Positions 1 to 12,079 of a DNA stretch of 64,000 bases are shown in pieces. Within the stretch, counting starts at the first letter, position 1. Each line of letters starts with the position of its first letter. Below the pieces are notes generated by a model. The model was not told the origin of the DNA. It saw only the letters and a program-made list of their open reading frames with translations, and ran no database searches. The DNA comes from Bryopsis sp. KO-2023 (taxonomy: Eukaryota > Chlorophyta > Ulvophyceae > Bryopsidales > Bryopsidaceae): NCBI GenBank assembly GCA_030272585.1, contig BSYQ01000007.1:5398001-5462000 (forward strand), read 5' to 3'. The translations under genes were made by a program, and so were the position numbers.

Positions 1-3000
1 TCAAAAGCTTGCGTCAGAGCATCCTCCAGAATTCTCAAGTTTTTTGTGTCCATTTGATCGTTTTGATAAGCTTTTTCGACCTTCCTGTATCGCTTGTGGA
101 CTTTTTGCCTCAAGGTTTCGATCAACTGAAAAAAAAATAAAAATCATCTTGAGCTCATGCTTTCTTAAAACTCAAGTCGAAAAAAAAAGATTGATGCAAA
201 GATAATGGATCTCCATTGAAAAAATCAAAAAATAATATGTACTGTTTCTGCATTCTACAACTTACAACTCTTGCTCAATTTTCAGCAAATCCAAAAAAAA
301 ATAATTAAAGCTGTTCTTTTGAAATTTGCTTCTTGGTTGGGGTTGAAAAGGCAGCCCCAGTTTCAAAATGCTGAATATCAAGATAAGCCACTCTTCCTGT
401 TATCTGATCCCGTTTTCCCCTCACTCTTTTTTCCAAAAGAAAAGAAAAGGTGGAACAGATTTTACCTCGTGAGCATTGTTTCTCAGGATTTCCAAATGTT
501 CGTTAATGAAATGACCATCAGCTGCACGCCAAATCTCCTTGTAATAGTTATTCTCAATGTGCTGTGAAACAGAAAAAACGCACCAGGCAATGACTGACTG
601 ACTAGGATTTCCAAAAAAGCAGGACGATCTTAGAGAACAAATTAAAGCAAAACAGATGAGCAGATCGCGATCCACATCAATTACTAATAAACATAGCGAG
701 AAACTCATTATTATGGACATTTGCAAAGGATTGTTAAGCATACTTGACCAGAAGGTTTTTGAATCCCGGTGGCATTGAACAAATGTGTGTCTGGATCTTC
801 ATGAATTTTATCCATTGCTTTTCCCATAGCAGACTGAACAAGAAAAAAAAAAAACATGAAGAAAATTACTTATCGCTTGCACAACCGAATAGGGATTTTA
901 TAAACCTACACACTGTGGCAAAAACAGCACATGCCTCCTCAAAATCCCCCTCCCAAAAAAAATTAAATTAAATTAATAAAAAAAATTGATAAGCTATGAT
1001 AAATTATCAAGTCAACCCCTACAAACCTTGATTGTCTAGATAAATGAAGTACATCCCCCCCCCAAAAAAAATAAAAAATAAAATCTCCAGAACAATAGCA
1101 ATAGCAGCATAAAATGTTGTTACATTTACATACCAATCTCATCATCATGATATTGAAAGCAGTTTGGTGTCTTCCTCCTTCCATTTCAGCAATTTCTGTG
1201 TGCTTGTAATTTGTCAAAGCAAGCTCAGCGATTGCACAATCCACAGTCGTATTCCTGGCAACCTTATTATTAATATTTTAAAAGCACACACAAAAAACCC
1301 CCTGTCAAAAAGTAGCTCGGACATCAAATGGACTGAACAAAATGCTGACAGAACTCTTTTGTGAGTGAACAACAAGACATTGTCGAGTGAGCAACAATGA
1401 ATAAAAAATAATGCATAGGAAATATATGATGTTATGAAGATGCTCTACTAAGCTTTCAACCGATAATCAGATTCGCCCATTATTATGTTCTTACCGAAAA
1501 TCGCATGGGGAACAAAATCGACAAACACAACAGCACACCTATCACATGCTGCAAAAAAGAAAGCAAAAAGATGCCAAAACAAGGTTATTCAGGTCAATCC
1601 TCATTCCGAAATCAATGTCAAATCTCATGTCATTTGAATAAATGACACCATGAGATCTAAAAATAGATTTACAGTTTAATAAGGGGAAAAAGAGCATCAT
1701 AATGCGGCGGAGGGACACGGGCAAAAAAAATCTCTCCAATTCAGAACAGACAAAACATGGCAAGTTTGTGCTAGCTAGAATACCCCAAGCCAGCAATTTT
1801 AACAAATGGATTTTCAGCAGCGCATACCGCAGTGATGAAATGGTCAGCTTTTTTTGTCACTCCAACTAGACCGACAATAGCCATGGCCATGCTCAAAGCC
1901 CCTACTCCCTATTATAAAAACAAAAATATCAGCATCCTATCATGTTCATCGTTCTCCATCTTGCTCCATTCCTTTTTCAAGAAAAAATCCAAGCATATTT
2001 TTGAATTGCAGTAACGAGTGTGACATGCCTTCACTCCAACAGAAAAAAAAAAATCTGGTTATTCTGGGTGGTGCAAAATTTGTGTAAGATTTGCAGATTT
2101 TATATTTAAAAAAAAAAAAAAAAATTCTAGGGAGGAATTGATATGCTCACTCCAAGCATTTCGGCCGAAAATTACATCCTCTTTAAATATACACTGTCTT
2201 GAAAATCATTAGTAACCACGTATGCTAAGAAACGCCCTCAATAAAATTGCCCAAGCACTTCTCAAGAAATTATTTCTTGCAGCTCAGGTTCTGACATCAA
2301 TGAGGACAATATTAATGAACACCAAGTTTGGATGGGTATTATTATTTTCCCGAGTGTGATTTTTGCCCAGCTCACCATGGCATTCCATTTGGACATCCTA
2401 TCAACCATAGTCCCACCAATCAGCATGAAAACAAATCCAACTACCTGGTAAAACACGCCGTAAAAAGTTACACATGAAACGGAGGAGGTGCAGCACCACA
2501 TACACCAATGCACAATCTATCAATTGTTGCAATCTCTGCGCCTCAAAATTTCACATTTCAAGTTTAAAAGCACTGAGTTTATGATCACTGAACTGCAAGA
2601 TTTATTACTGAAAGAAGCTGAAAGACGTTTCTAAGTTTCAACTGGGACAAGATGAACTGCATACCACTTGCGCCAAGCAGACGTACAAGGTCCAGCTCCT
2701 CAACATTGATTTATCCACTGCCACGAGAAACATACACTGGATCAAACAACTGGCCTCAGAGAAATTGAAATTGAACAAAAATATCTGGCTCCAGGTTCAA
2801 ACTGTTCCAAGAACAGGAAAATCGGTGTCAATTGTTTTTATCCAATTTGCTCATCAAGGATAAGTGATATATATAGGTGTGTGTCAGAATGGCTTCCAAA
2901 TGAGCCTCTAACCACTAGCTAATCAATCACTCTTTTACTTTTTAGCCGCGCATGCTCTCCCGTGGGCTTCATGGGGTCACAGTTCGAGCCAGAGAAACTG

Positions 3001-3270
3001 CAGCGTGGTAAACTTTCCAGTGAGCGGACACCAAGGAGAGAGTTTCACAATGGCGGCGTTAGCCGCACCACCAGTTGATGTGTCTAGCTTTGTGTTCGCA
3101 AGCGACCGTCTCTGGAGGACAGATTTCAAATCATGTTGTGGATCCACAAGCTGATTGAGTGCCCATCGTCGTGTGTTGATTTTCTCGCCATCGCACCCTC
3201 TCAGTCTTGTCGTCGAGCTTTCTCTTGAGTAGACAATGATGACGGTGGTCTTGTCCTCCGTGGAACACAC
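1..3270 (-). CDS. Multi-exon membrane protein, unrecognised, 3' end outside window
   Basis: I read nine exons on the minus strand: 3270-2981, 2695-2665, 2444-2376, 1908-1828, 1548-1495, 1262-1134, 833-744, 561-466 and 125 to beyond base 1. Every junction has a GT donor and AG acceptor and the frame stays open, mostly with phase-0 introns. The protein is at least 321 residues. After a hydrophilic N-terminus of about 85 residues come three hydrophobic stretches (around FLWLELWTLYVCLAQVVVGF, GVGALSMAMAIVGLVGV and HVIGVLLCLSILFP), then a charged helical region with motifs such as ENNYYKEIWRAADGHF and RKVEKAYQNDQMDTKNLRIL. I do not recognise the family; the last part faintly recalls the post-membrane region of SOS1/NHE-type Na+/H+ antiporters, but the membrane part does not fit. 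The start at 3270 is the only ATG in the frame and lies 63 bases from the start of the divergent macrodomain gene. Confidence 0.6.
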
Positions 3271-3333
3271 GGTTTATTTGTTGCTCCAGTTCACTCCAAA
3301 AACACATTGTTGCAGCGGTGTGTTGGAGACAAT

Positions 3334-6325
3334 ATGTCTTCGTGGAGATGCGGCTGGCCATGGTTGAAAGCCAAAAACAAAATATCCAAAGAAAGACGAC
3401 CGCGAGGGGGTATTCTCGAAAGGCTCGGACTCTGCTTGGGCCATGGCGACGACGATATCGATGAGAGGGAGGAGTCTCAGCCTCATTTGACGACAGAAGA
3501 CACGGAGCCCATCCGAAGCGAGGAAGATGTCCCCATTGCGATTGTCCCCGAGTGCTATCGTGCACCGGCGCCAGTTCCAGAGTATGCCACCTCCACCTCT
3601 TCAATGCTATCTGTATATCGCTGACATATCAACCCAAAAGTGACGCAAACAGTCCCAAACAAAACTCATATCAACCGATTCTCGTTTTGCGGATACATAT
3701 CTGGAAAGCATTGCTTACGTATTTGGAAAGCACAAGGTCCCTCCCTGTCCAATGCAGTTCCGTCCAAAAAAACGGTCCTAAGTTTTTTTTTCGGATTTCA
3801 CACTCAGTTTGCAATGATCAGCAGATTACACACGAACAACTTCTCAGGATTTTTGACTGTTTTCTCACTTTTGCTTGTGTGCAATTCTCTTGCAAGCATT
3901 TCGATGCTGCGATTTCGGTTGACGAAAACGTCTCAGCTCGTCTTGCAGCAGGGGGATCTCACCCGCTGGCGAGGAGATGCTATCGTTAACGCGGGTGTGT
4001 TGGCCTGCAGCCGCCGTGTCTTCCACAATCGATCCGAAAACAAAAACAGCTATTTTTCGCCTCACTCCCAGCAACCCAATAAACTATGCTGTTCTCTAGA
4101 GGGCGTTTTTTAGGGGTGGTTACTTTGAGAAAAAATCTGTTGGGCGAATAGAGTGATTCAAAATATGAGCCCCTTAAAGATAAGGCGACGTCATGGAATT
4201 TCCAAAAATCCACAGTGATCATGTTCTCTTGGATGAAATTGTGCTTGTGTTTTTTTTGCCTACAGCCAATGAGGTCATGCTTGGTGGAGGCGGTGTTGAT
4301 GGAGGTAGGGCAAGCCCGCCCCCACAAAAAAAAAAAAATAATAATTAAAATAAATCAAAATATATTGATCAAGAAGGTTGCTTGTAGTTGACAGTTGAAC
4401 TATCTACGTCAGTTCTCCTGTCCATGCAAGTCTTTGCAGCATCCAATTTCCTGTTCTAATTGCAATTCTTTGATTTTCTTTATTCTTTTCGAACAAAACG
4501 AAGCCTTTTGATGGAATATTGAATGGAAGATTGTGTCATGGAAATCGAAGACCATGTTCGTATGGTTGATTGTATTGTTTCGTGTTGGGTGGTGTGGTTT
4601 GTGAAATGCATTTGTCATTGTATGGTGTCATCAGCGATCCATCGAGCAGCGGGGCCCAAGCTGAGAAAAGCATGCAGGGAAGTTGAACCAGTGAGAGGCG
4701 ATATTCGATGTCCGACTGGAGAAGCAAGAGTCACAAAGTAAGTGCAATTAGACTCCAAGGTTTGGACGATTTTCATTCATTGAGATGCGACCTCTCTTCA
4801 GAAGTCAAGCTGAAAGTGAAAAAAAAAAAAAGTGAGGAATAAAGCTCATGCATGCACAGCATGAGATGTTTGAGATCTTGGAGGGGTTGACTAATCCTGG
4901 TTGTCATGATGCAGGGCTTTTGATCTTCCTGTGGAATATGTAATCCATACAGTCGGCCCGATATATGCGGGACAGACTGAATCAGAGCCACTGCTGGAGG
5001 CTGCCTACAGGTAGTGTTTGTTGAAGTATGCTTGATAGATTTGGAGAAAAAAAATATATTTTTTTATTTTTTTTTAGGCTTCGAAGCAAATCAAAAATAT
5101 GTTCTCCTGAGTGTTTCGAGTGAGAGTTTCGTTTGGTCCGTGGTCCATGGCAACCAACGGTTTTGAGTGATCGCTTTGCTAGGACTTTCGTTTGCTCCTT
5201 TATTGTTTTTGGTTGAATTCCGAATGGCTGCTGTGAATTCAAATGCATTGTTTCTATTCATAATCGTATTTTGGCATGTTACAGAAATTCTCTCATTGAG
5301 GCCAACAAGCTGGGGATATCGAAAGTGGCGTTCCCAGCCATCAGTTGTGGGATTTTTCGCTACCCACTGCAAGACGCTGCTCAGGTACTCCTCTTTTCCC
5401 AGGGCCTGCTATGTTTTCCTGCCACATTCAGATAAGGAGCTGATACTCGGCCGGTTTTGCCTTTGGGGAGCAGATATTCGTATTTAATTAATATATTTTA
5501 CACAGGGAGATATGCCAGGGAGGATGCACAGCAGGCCATGTATCTTCCTTTTTCCTTTTTATCGGCCGGTGCTGTGATGGTTTTTCGTTTTCCTTGCAGG
5601 TTTCGCTCACTGCTATCGAGAAGAATGTTGCTGACTTGAAGGAAGTGCATTTTGTTTTCTTTGAACGCAGCACGATGCGTGTGTTTGTCGAAAAAGCAAG
5701 ATATCTTTTTGATGAGACAGATGAGGCCGGGCAAAGGAAAACACCTCTTGAAAAAAAAAGAAAGCAGGAACAACCAGAAAGGGAAGATAAAATGGACGTC
5801 GATCCAAACGAGAACGAGGCTATGAATGGGGTGAGCGGGGATGCTGAGGATGGGATGAAGAAAAGGGACAGTCAAGCTTCGGACGGAAGCCAAGTAATGG
5901 ATGAGACTCGATCCGTAGAAAGTGAGGGTGTTGCTGCCGATCAGACTGGAGGCATGGTTGAGAGTCAATCGACAGATGGAATGCCAGTAGAGGAAAGGAG
6001 TTTGGAAAGTGAGATCCCCAAAGAGGTTGGAAGCAACCAAGCAGCCAGAGAAATATCTCCAGACACCGCTGCGGAAAAGCCTCACTCCACCGACACTCAA
6101 GAGGAGGCAAATGGAAGAGTAGACAATGAGAGCAAGGAGGCAGATAAAAAAGATGCTGGTGATTCCAATGAGGAGGTTAATCCTGAAGAGAGGGGCACTG
6201 AGTTCACCGACCATGAGGAGAGGGAAAATGGAGAAGCAGGCAGCGACATCAAAGGGGCAGAGGAAAAAGTTGTTGATCATACCAATGGAGGCGCCCCCGA
6301 AGAAGAAAGGAAAACTGAGTTGTAG
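3334..6325 (+). CDS. MacroD-type macrodomain protein with acidic C-terminal tail
   Basis: Seven exons: 3334-3581, 3897-3994, 4266-4304, 4635-4737, 4915-5010, 5285-5384, 5600-6325. They total 1410 nt and encode 469 residues, with all phases matching. The macrodomain covers roughly residues 85-260 and shows the ADP-ribose-binding motifs GDLTRWRGDAIVNAAN and GGGGVDGAIHRAAG, then YVIHTVGPIY and AFPAISCGIFRYP. This is the pattern of MacroD-class enzymes, which remove mono-ADP-ribose from acidic residues and deacetylate O-acetyl-ADP-ribose. The catalytic loop NAAN and the GGGGVDGAI loop are complete, so activity is plausible. The last about 200 residues are a low-complexity tail rich in Glu, Asp, Lys and Ser, unusual for MacroD proteins; it may guide nuclear or chromatin interactions (inference). 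The first 82 residues are not recognised. The start is the first ATG in the open frame. The second exon uses an AAG acceptor, so that junction is the least certain. Confidence 0.85.
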
Positions 6326-7330
6326 TGGTTCTTTCCAAGGGGCTTTCAGCCGGCTATGGAGTTTTTCTGTGACTGGTAGAGAGTAGTGTGAACAACAGGG
6401 TTGGAACAGTCTGGATCTGCGTAGTTTTAGGAAAAGGAAAATGTGGGATGGCTAGGATGTGCCCGTCATTCCCATTGTTCTCCTTCAGTGAGTGAACTGG
6501 CAAGTTCTTTTCTTGCGTTTTAGTCTTGTTTTTTGATCAGAGTACTGCAAGGTTTTGATAGTTTCTGAACTTGAGGTTGCGAACAGACGAGGATTTTTTT
6601 TTCCCAGATAAATCTGTGTATTCCACCTTGTATGTGTGTTTTTTGTGGATGTTCGTTTTCATAATTCAGCTCGTGTTCGTCCCCATTTCATCATTCTCTG
6701 TAAAGGAGTGACTTCGATATAGTGCCGCTCAATTTAGTGCCGGCTTTCAGTTTAGTGCCACTTTTCTTCCAGAACCAGAACTCGATCGGGGGCAATACCA
6801 GCACTACTTCGAAACATCTGCACAAGGATGATAAAAATCTAACAAAAAACTTGAAATTGAAAAAAGAAATAAAGGGGGGGGGGGACTATGGGTGGAACAA
6901 TTTAGACTTGAATTTTTTTCAACTTAATAGAAGCTAGGCTCACTTCAGTGTTGGTTCTTTGCATCTGCAGCACCATGGATAACTGGAAATCATGGATCAG
7001 GCACTGATTCAGTTTAGTACCGCTTTTTCGCCGGGGCCCAAGGTGGCACCATACTGAAATCACTGCTGTATGTGTGACCTCCACCGTGGACAGAGGTCCC
7101 AATGCAGAATTACAGTTACAGTATCTGTGTGCTGTGTATTTCTTGTGACACAACTGTGCCTCTCCTTTTCTATCACCGCCTCCATCATCTTAATCCCACC
7201 AGAATAATTTCCCCAACAAAAAACCCCAAAACTTGTACTGCTGAGCGCAGCCGTCACTGTATCAATTCTAATAAAACCCTACCTCAAAACTCTCGATCTT
7301 TTCTCAGTTTATCTCTCACCCCCAAGTCAA
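6326..7330. other. Intergenic stretch between the macrodomain and LUMINIDEPENDENS-like genes
   Basis: These genes converge. The first part (to about 6700) is presumably the macrodomain gene's 3' UTR and is T-rich. A MITE-like element fills 6703-7068. The remainder up to 7330 would be the 3' UTR of the minus-strand gene. I see no further coding exon. Confidence 0.5.
6703..7068. mobile_element. Candidate MITE with Tc1/mariner/pogo-like ends
   Basis: A 366-bp stretch has imperfect terminal inverted repeats: the left end AAGGAGTGACTTCGATATAG pairs with the reverse complement of the right end (CAGCAGTGATTTCAGTATGG), 18 of 24 positions matching when extended to GTGCC. Both ends abut TA (6701-6702 and 7069-7070), the target of the Tc1/mariner/pogo superfamily. 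Inside, related motifs CAGTTTAGTGCC (about 6749) and CAGTTTAGTACC (about 7010) repeat. No transposase is encoded, so it would be a non-autonomous element. A G10 run lies near 6868. Confidence 0.5.
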
Positions 7331-10300
7331 TCAATACGTGCGCCCTCCATACCCTGACCCTCCCCGACCTCTATTGCCTCTACCTCTGTTCCCACCCCTC
7401 TGTCCTCGATTAGCACCGGACCCAGAATGACCCCCACGCCAGGCATGAGATCCTTGTCTACCCCCCCCACCCCCCCTACCCCGGCCTCGATTTTGTGATT
7501 GGTTTCGGCCAGGGTTCCTCCCACTATAGCTTGTCCCGAAACCCTGGGTTCCGTAGGTCCCCCTTGCAGGCGATACTCTCGGATTTTGTACCTGCCCAGA
7601 CATATGTCCGTACCCCCCAGCCACACCGGCAGGAACTTGCTGAACAGTGAACTGTTGCTGGACAGGGAAATGCTGTGCTGGGATCTGCTGGGGGGAAATT
7701 GGTTGAGCGATTGATGGCTGCTGGGGAGGCATCTGGTGGGTGATAGGTTGATGAATTTGCTGAGTCTGGCCGACGTTGGCTTGGACAGGCAAACAGACTA
7801 GCTCGTGCTTCCGCACCCCCTTGCTGAGCAGTTTTTGCCTCTGATCATCAAACTCCTGTCGATTGGTCGGGGCAAAAGGCAGCTCCCTTGGCCTCACGTT
7901 ATCTGCTGCTGGCATCAGGCCAGGCTCTCGCGGAGGTTCACCTGGTGCTGGCACCACAGGGCTGATCGACATCTCCCTCTCTGACAGAGTTCGGGTTTCT
8001 GTCGATGCTTCCCCCAAAGCCAGAGAATCGCATGCAGAGTCCACCAATGGAGGTCTTATCCAGTTTCCCCTCCCCCTCATGCCACTGGCCCGAATCGAGT
8101 CTTGTTCAGCGACCGCCTTCTCCTCACGTATCCGCACTCGCCTCGCTGCCAAATAAGCTTGCTGCTGTTGGATGTAGAAGTTGGGATCTGATGGAGCCTC
8201 CCTCATGCAACGCACTATCTGTCCAAATCCCATAGGACTCAAATTACTGGGGGGGCGGACTGCATCCACTGACCGCTGCTGAGCAGCCGCTGCCTGATTA
8301 GCTTTCTCTTGTTCTTGTTTTCTCTTTTTCTCCTCTCGGTGCTTCCGTAATGCCTCCAGAGCCTCTGGAGGTAAATCATCCAAATCGGAAGCTTGGCTGC
8401 TCCTTTGAGGTTGTCTGGTGCCTTTCTGTTGGGCCTGTCGATCATCACTCGGTTCGGAGGACCTCCCAGCCACTTCAGACATAGAATATCCAGCCTGTGT
8501 CAAGTACCTCAACCGCTGCTGTTTCTCAATGATTTCACTGGTAGTTAACGGCCTCTGTTTCATGGTGGGTTTCTTTTTTGTAGGTCTTTTCAGAGCATCG
8601 CTCGGAAGGAAAAACACTTTTCCCTTCTGTTTCGCCTCGCCGCTCTGCAGTCTTTCCAACACTGTGCCCAAGCCTCGATTTTTCCCCTGGCCCTGGGGTG
8701 GAAGGCCCTGCCTTAACCTCTGGAACTGAGTGACCAATTCAGTTGCTGAGAGATTGAGCTCTCGATCATTGTACTTATTTGAAAGCCTGCCAACACAAAC
8801 GCATGGATTTAACATTCACCCATTCATTTATAAAACTGCTCTCACTTGCGAACAAGTGAGGGACATCCTAAGGATGCGTTAGCAATGCTAGCTAGTGTCT
8901 AATAAACCATCAAAAAATCAGCAAAAAAAACATTTTAGAAAAGGTTCCCAAGACAACCTCTGGATGCTATCAATAAAATACAATATTTTGTGTAATCGTT
9001 CTATCGACGAGAGTTCAACTTTGCTGCCCCCCCCCCCCCCAAAAAAAAAGGCTCCCCACCTGGTAACTAAGGTTTGCAATCTGCTGCTTTTGATATGATC
9101 GGCCTTGAAAGGCACCCTCCCCAGCACTTCCACGATCTGCTTCAAGAACTCCGTTTTCTTTTTCTTGGTGCCCTCGTTGATCCAAGCTTCCATGACCTTG
9201 CAAAAGATTATGTTGCTTCCGACCAGCCTTTCTAGCAGCATTTCCCCTTCGGTGCGCAGAATAATGTTCAGGAGAGCCTCTCTGACCAAGAAACTGGATT
9301 CCTCTCGCATGACTAAGAGCATGGACCCTGCCGCTGTCGTGTCAGCCAATCCGCCGGATGCGCTCTTCAGGCCATCAAGTAGTCGGAGCTTCTCGGAGTC
9401 TTCCGGACTGATTTCTTGTTGCTCAGGCAAGCTCTCTGTTTCAAGAAAACACCAACATTTTGCCATGAACACGCTGTATTTTTTTCAAATATCTGAGCTT
9501 TACTAGCCTGATTTGTGAATCAGGCTCTTCACCAGATCCTGAAAGCTCCGATGTAGACCCCACATCCAAGGCATTGTATGACAGTTGGAGAATCACAGTA
9601 TGAATCGTGCTGAAGCCTTGAGAATATTCTGGATAATGTTTAATGTAGCCGTCGAAGTTTAGGGGACGAAGGTTTGAAGTTCCATATCCTCGGCAAAATG
9701 ACCATCAAACAAATAAATGAGCAATTCCCAGAATTTTTTACTGACCTGTCTCCGCCTCGCTGCCAGATTTCTCGGAGGGGCCCGACTTCTGTCGATGTCG
9801 CTTGGCCCCCACCACTTTGCTGGTCGCTGCCCTTTCCCTTTTCTTGGCTGATGTCAGGTTCTCCAGCTTGGCTGCTTTTCTTGGTGGACTGTCGCTGTCT
9901 TGGTCTGACTCAGAATCGGAGGAAATATCCACATCCATTTGGCTGTCATCTTGAATGGGCTCAGCCACTGGAGGGGGGTCCACTGGGGCAACCTCTGTGG
10001 TGGTGGTGGTGGTGGTAGAATTCCGTTTAGATGGAGCTTTTGCTTTGGTCAGGTATTTGAGTCTGGCACTCTCTAAAACCTCTTCGACTTGAGACCGGTT
10101 TCGGTGGAAAAAATCCAGGACAACCCCACGGGATATACCAAGCTGCCAAAGTAACAAGAAAATAATGATTGAAAGGAAAAATAGAAAAAAAAATGTGAAA
10201 AAAAAGGGGATGACAAACTTGGATTTCCCCTGTTCATCTGTTCATGCTTCTCCTCAAGTAAATGAATTTGGGGCTGTGTGTTCTCTAGTCGACAAAAATG

Positions 10301-11749
10301 GCAAAAATAAATTGGACCGAGAAATCTGCTCCTTCAACACACTTTCACAAAACTCCCCCCCCCCCCTCCCCCCCCAAATAACATTGATTACAATTTCTAA
10401 AAAAAGAAAACAACCTTTCGATCAATGATCAATCGACCTCGTTTATACAAATAAGTCAAAACCCTTTTTTTTCACAAAACATCAAAGAAAGGTTCCCAGC
10501 TCAAATACTTCCGCGATCCAGACTCTTGATCCCTCACTTGGACAAAAAAAAAGAAAAAAAAACACTTTTCTAAAGATAGATTCAAGGATTTATTCGCTCC
10601 ATGAAGTCATCTAATCTCCAGCGAGCATTTTCTTTTTTTGATATACTCTGCCATATATGTTGGGTTTTTTTTCGACAAGCAACTAAAGGACTCCCCTTTC
10701 AATCAGACTAATACGAATGCAAAAAAACTAAGACCTTGGTCGGTAATGCAACACCTCCTGATTCGAACAACTACCCAACTCGTTTTTCGTCACACTTTTT
10801 TTTCTTTTTTTTAATGCAACACAGCTGATCCTCTCTCTCTAGCTCTAAATACATCTGAACATACTTGCTCAATTTCGATTTAAGAAATATTTGCATGAGC
10901 ATCTGAGCATCCAAACCTTGGATGTAGAATGTCAACACGTGGTGGTATTACTTTTAACCAGTAATGACTTAGAATCGAATGTAACGAATTAGGTTGGGCC
11001 CCTTCCGCCGTTTGAGCCCGATTGCGTTCACCGACAGCTACACAAAGTGAAAAAGGAGCAGACCCAGCTTCACGTACCTTTTCTGCCAACACCTGCGCTT
11101 CCTGCTCGTTGAAGCTGTCCGTTACTGAGAAAAACTCGCGAAGACGACTCTCCACGTGGTCGCTCAAACTGAACACGTCCTCTGCGTCGCACAATACCAA
11201 CTTTCATGAATTCCTGTCAGCCCAAGTGCACTTCATAAACGTCAACACCCTACTTTGTGGAACCCGTTGAGGACCGATTTGGAAAGAGTTGTTTAGGAAG
11301 TAGCATTCCTTTCGGGAAGGACCGACGCTGCGAGAAGTTAACGTGTCCAGAAACGAAAAGGATGGATTCCAAGACGTCAAAATCCCTCGATCCTGATAGA
11401 AAATCTTGCATCACAGGGCGGAAAGTGACTGCGGGTCCAGGAAACGAATTTCTGGCGGTCAATTCGACGGCCTGGTATCACCTCACCCTCCCACGCTACC
11501 AACCACCGACCTACCGTTTTCCTTCGTCGCCAAGAATTCCTCCGGCTTTGCAGCTTCGATACCGGCGTGCTGTTCCTGCACCTTCGTCAAGCGGTCGCGT
11601 TCCGACAACTGGCTCAGAAACAGCTGCTGCTGTTCCTTAATTTTTGAGACCGCGTTGTCAGGCAGTTTCGCTTGTACGATATCCAACATTTTCTGGGCGA
11701 CCTCTTCAGCTTGCACGTACGCTTCCGATCGCGTGCTTTCCGCCTCCAT
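7331..11749 (-). CDS. LD-like: LUMINIDEPENDENS-like homeodomain protein
   Basis: Six exons on the minus strand: 11749-11515, 11428-11264, 11181-11078, 10142-9746, 9435-9060, 8786-7331. They sum to 2733 nt, giving 910 residues, and all phases close. A divergent homeodomain spans about residues 138-205 across an intron (REFFSVTDSFNEQEAQ, then LGISRGVVLDFFHRNRSQVE); as in plant LUMINIDEPENDENS the WFQNRR core is replaced by an FFxRxR form. A TFIIS N-terminal-like helical domain follows at about 310-425 (FLKQIVEVLGRVPFK). Between them lies a Ser/Asp-rich acidic segment with a Thr run. The C-terminal half is Gln/Pro-rich and ends in an RGG/GRG box. LUMINIDEPENDENS is a nuclear regulator of flowering time in angiosperms, acting on chromatin and transcription of a repressor; a role in an alga is unknown. 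The end of exon 2 (weak donor) is the least sure junction. Confidence 0.82.
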
Positions 11750-12079
11750 CGCGACGCCCGCTGGGTCGAGAAAACAGAAACGCTGCTTATTTACGATTCG
11801 GCAGTCGCCCTATTATGTCATCCCTGCGAATTTGACAGATCATTTTTCATAATTTTCCTTCCATCGTCCCAACAAAAAAACACACCCAACCCCAGCCACC
11901 CAACGCCAGCCACCCAACCCCACCCATTGAAGGAAAAGGGTAGCGACCCAGCCGTCATTCAACCCGATAAAGCCCAATTCTATTCCTACTCCCTCGAACA
12001 CGTATCAGTGCTACCGTCAGTGGGTCACGAAAGGCGTATCGAACAGTCTAAGTGTTCCTGTGGGTTCGGACGACTGCTG
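11750..12079. promoter_or_regulatory. Divergent promoter region
   Basis: The 330 bases between the start codons of the minus-strand LUMINIDEPENDENS-like gene and the plus-strand secreted-repeat gene must hold both 5' UTRs and promoters. A C/A-rich run with ACCCCAGCCACCC repeats lies at about 11883-11930. I see no clear TATA box. Shared regulation is inference from the arrangement. Confidence 0.45.
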
